NCBI GenBank assembly: GCA_016783945.1
Contig: JADHVP010000022.1
Span: 1-35,584 of the forward strand
DNA length: 35,584 nt
Reading direction: 5' to 3'
Source: Ignavibacteria bacterium
GTDB lineage: Bacteria; Bacteroidota; Ignavibacteria; Tepidaquicellales; Tepidaquicellaceae
Position 1 is the first letter of the stretch. Each line of letters starts with the position of its first letter. Both the position numbers and the translations under genes were made by a program. Shown piece after piece: positions 33,903 through 35,584 of this stretch. The notes beneath the pieces were generated by a model. That model saw only the letters and a list, made by a program, of their open reading frames with translations, made no database searches and had not been told where the DNA came from.

Positions 33903-35584
33903 ATGAAACTATTCAAAACCTTATCCACCTGGATATTCATATTTGGAATTGTTATATCGTTTTATGTTGGGCAGTATGTCCCTCCTACATGGACAATTGA
34001 GAAGATTACACTTGATATTGAAATAGATGATACAGGTAAAGAGTATTTCATATATAAAGAGAAACCAAAATATCTTAGTTCAATAAAATCATTTGAAGAA
34101 TCCTCACTACGACCGGATATTATTATTGATTTAGCAAAAAGAAACGAATCACCCTTAGTAAAAGAAGATTTTGTATACGAAACAAGAGAGGTTGATGGTG
34201 AAACACAAAAAATTTACTATCAGTTAATTGCAAATCGGCATTGGGGCTTCTGGTCTTTGCTCCCAGCGCTAATTGCAATTTTATTATGCTGGCAGACAAA
34301 AGAACCCATTACTGCATTGTTTGCGGGAATACTTTGTGGTGCATTATTACTTAGTAGATATGATATAACCGAAGATGTCCTTTTGCCATCGATAGGAACA
34401 GAAAGTGCTGCCGGGATATTGATTTTGTATTTGTGGCTTCTAGGAGGTTTGTTGGGTATCTGGTCAAAGACGGGAGCGGCGCAGGCATTCGCCGAATTAA
34501 TGACAAAACATTTTGTTAAAGGTCCCCGTTCAGCTAAATTAGTATCCTGGATGTTGGGAGTGATTTTTTTTCAGGGTGGGACTATGAGTACCGTTTTAGT
34601 AGGAACTACCGTAAAGCCAATTGCGGACAAACAGAAAGTAAGTCATGAAGAATTATCCTACGTGGTTGATTCTACGGCTTCACCAATTGCATCACAATTA
34701 GCATTCAATGCCTGGCCCGGCTACGTGCAAGCATTTATTTTTGTGGCAGGAGTTTCGTGGCTTGCTACGGAAGCTGATAGGATAACATTCTTCTTTAAAA
34801 GCGTCCCGTTTTGTTTTTATGCAATATTTGCAGTGACAGGAACATTGCTTCTTTCCCTTGAGAAAACTCCTTTTGTAGGAAAGCAAATGCGAGAAGCAAT
34901 GAAAAGAGCCAGGGAGACGGGAGAGTTAGATGCACCGGATGCAAAACCATTAAGTGCCAAAGAACTTTATATAGAGAATGTACCCAAAGGATATAAACCG
35001 CATGTTCTTGAATTCTTTATTCCTCTGGGTTTAATCATATTTATTTCCATAGGAACGTTTATTACAGAAGGTACCCCACAAATCAGGTGGGCTTTTGGTA
35101 TAGCAGTAATTGTTGTTTTGTTCTCTGCACTTATTCGAGGGATGAAGCTTACAACAATAATGTTAGGATTTGTTGATGGACTTAAAGGAGTTGTGGGCGG
35201 TTCGGTTATTTTATTGTTGGCTATTGTTATCGGTCTTATTAGTAAGGAAGCTGGAGGCGGTACATATCTCGTTGAACTTTTAGGGCAGCAAATACCTTAC
35301 TGGATATTACCGGTGATGCTGCAGGTATTGACAATGGTAATAGCTTTTTCAACTGGAACCAGCTGGGGAACTTATGCTATTGCTTTTCCTCTCGCAATGC
35401 CTCTTTCATGGTCAATTGCTAATTCCCAGGGGTTAGCCCATCCGGAATTATTTATGACGATTTGTTTTGCTGCCGTTATGGATGGAAGCGTATACGGAGA
35501 CCAATGTTCACCGATCTCTGATACAACTGTTCTTAGTTCTATGAGTACCGGCTGTGATCTTATGGATCATGTTAAGACTCAGAT
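33903..35584 (+). CDS. nhaC: NhaC-type Na+/H+ antiporter, C-terminus cut by the right edge
   Basis: The frame opens at ATG 33903 and is still open at the last base, giving 560 residues. Membrane helices alternate with short loops, and the family blocks are [21 protein letters not shown], written here only as its first part [13 protein letters not shown], then [37 protein letters not shown] and [20 protein letters not shown]. NhaC antiporters expel sodium in exchange for protons and support pH and salt balance. An extra polar segment of about 85 residues (25-110) follows the first helix, probably an external loop. No strong Shine-Dalgarno is visible. Confidence 0.88.
   Translation, partial: MKLFKTLSTWIFIFGIVISFYVGQYVPPTWTIEKITLDIEIDDTGKEYFIYKEKPKYLSSIKSFEESSLRPDIIIDLAKRNESPLVKEDFVYETREVDGETQKIYYQLIANRHWGFWSLLPALIAILLCWQTKEPITALFAGILCGALLLSRYDITEDVLLPSIGTESAAGILILYLWLLGGLLGIWSKTGAAQAFAELMTKHFVKGPRSAKLVSWMLGVIFFQGGTMSTVLVGTTVKPIADKQKVSHEELSYVVDSTASPIASQLAFNAWPGYVQAFIFVAGVSWLATEADRITFFFKSVPFCFYAIFAVTGTLLLSLEKTPFVGKQMREAMKRARETGELDAPDAKPLSAKELYIENVPKGYKPHVLEFFIPLGLIIFISIGTFITEGTPQIRWAFGIAVIVVLFSALIRGMKLTTIMLGFVDGLKGVVGGSVILLLAIVIGLISKEAGGGTYLVELLGQQIPYWILPVMLQVLTMVIAFSTGTSWGTYAIAFPLAMPLSWSIANSQGLAHPELFMTICFAAVMDGSVYGDQCSPISDTTVLSSMSTGCDLMDHVKTQ

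Noticed and set aside
1-35584. tRNA, rRNA or CRISPR loci
   Set aside because: No cloverleaf-compatible segment, rRNA-like stretch or regularly spaced direct repeat was noticed in the gene-free regions.

Overview
The window is low-GC DNA that reads like a chromosome from the Bacteroidota/Ignavibacteria (Chlorobi-group) lineage. The main clue is the secreted propeller protein at 16164-18761, whose C-terminus is a type IX secretion (Por) sorting domain with the FPNPFNP motif. The mix of ThyX, RmuC, M3 peptidases and NhaC fits but is not diagnostic. No rRNA, tRNA, CRISPR array or complete insertion sequence was seen.

Layout. (1) 1-4260 is an accessory island, more AT-rich in the lines I counted. 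It holds the start of an unrecognised minus-strand gene at the left edge, the C-terminal stump of a C5-cytosine DNA methyltransferase, and three tightly packed genes: an HD-domain phosphohydrolase, an ORC/CDC6-like AAA+ ATPase, and an unrecognised protein built from two similar halves. This is the best candidate for an undescribed conflict (anti-phage) system. (2) 4269-4898 is thyX, followed by a hairpin-rich spacer. (3) 5245-7805 carries two minus-strand RNA genes, a DEAD-box helicase with a DbpA-type RNA-binding domain and an RRM/RGG protein, separated by a spacer with an attC-like element. (4) 8139-8757 is a MazEF-type toxin-antitoxin pair with an operator-like palindrome. (5) 8800-11691 holds rmuC, a DinB-fold protein, the decayed tail of a RidA gene and a PhzF-like isomerase. 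(6) 11734-16035 is a 1433-residue protein with the domain order of animal soluble adenylyl cyclase: C1, C2, P-loop ATPase, TPRs. (7) 16164-21535 holds three exported proteins: the T9SS propeller, an FKBP-TPR prolyl isomerase and a subtilase with EF-hand-like loops. (8) 21635-22121 contains two small genes, each followed by a clear terminator; one is lysine-rich and histone/Rho_N-like. (9) 22211-28821 encodes a heterodimeric ABC exporter with an RtcB-type RNA ligase gene between its halves, then an Lsa-like ABC-F ribosome-protection ATPase. (10) 28923-33802 has two paralogous M3 oligoendopeptidases around an acyltransferase-3. (11) 33903 to the right edge is a truncated NhaC antiporter.

How the genes may work together. 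The four-base overlap and short gaps in the island suggest a cotranscribed methyltransferase-HD-ATPase-sensor operon whose first gene has since been truncated. The ABC-RtcB-ABC run has gaps of 60 and 21 bases and looks like one transcription unit. The complementary defects in the two ABC ATPase domains are those expected of an obligate heterodimer. All function statements come from motifs read by eye; no database search was run.
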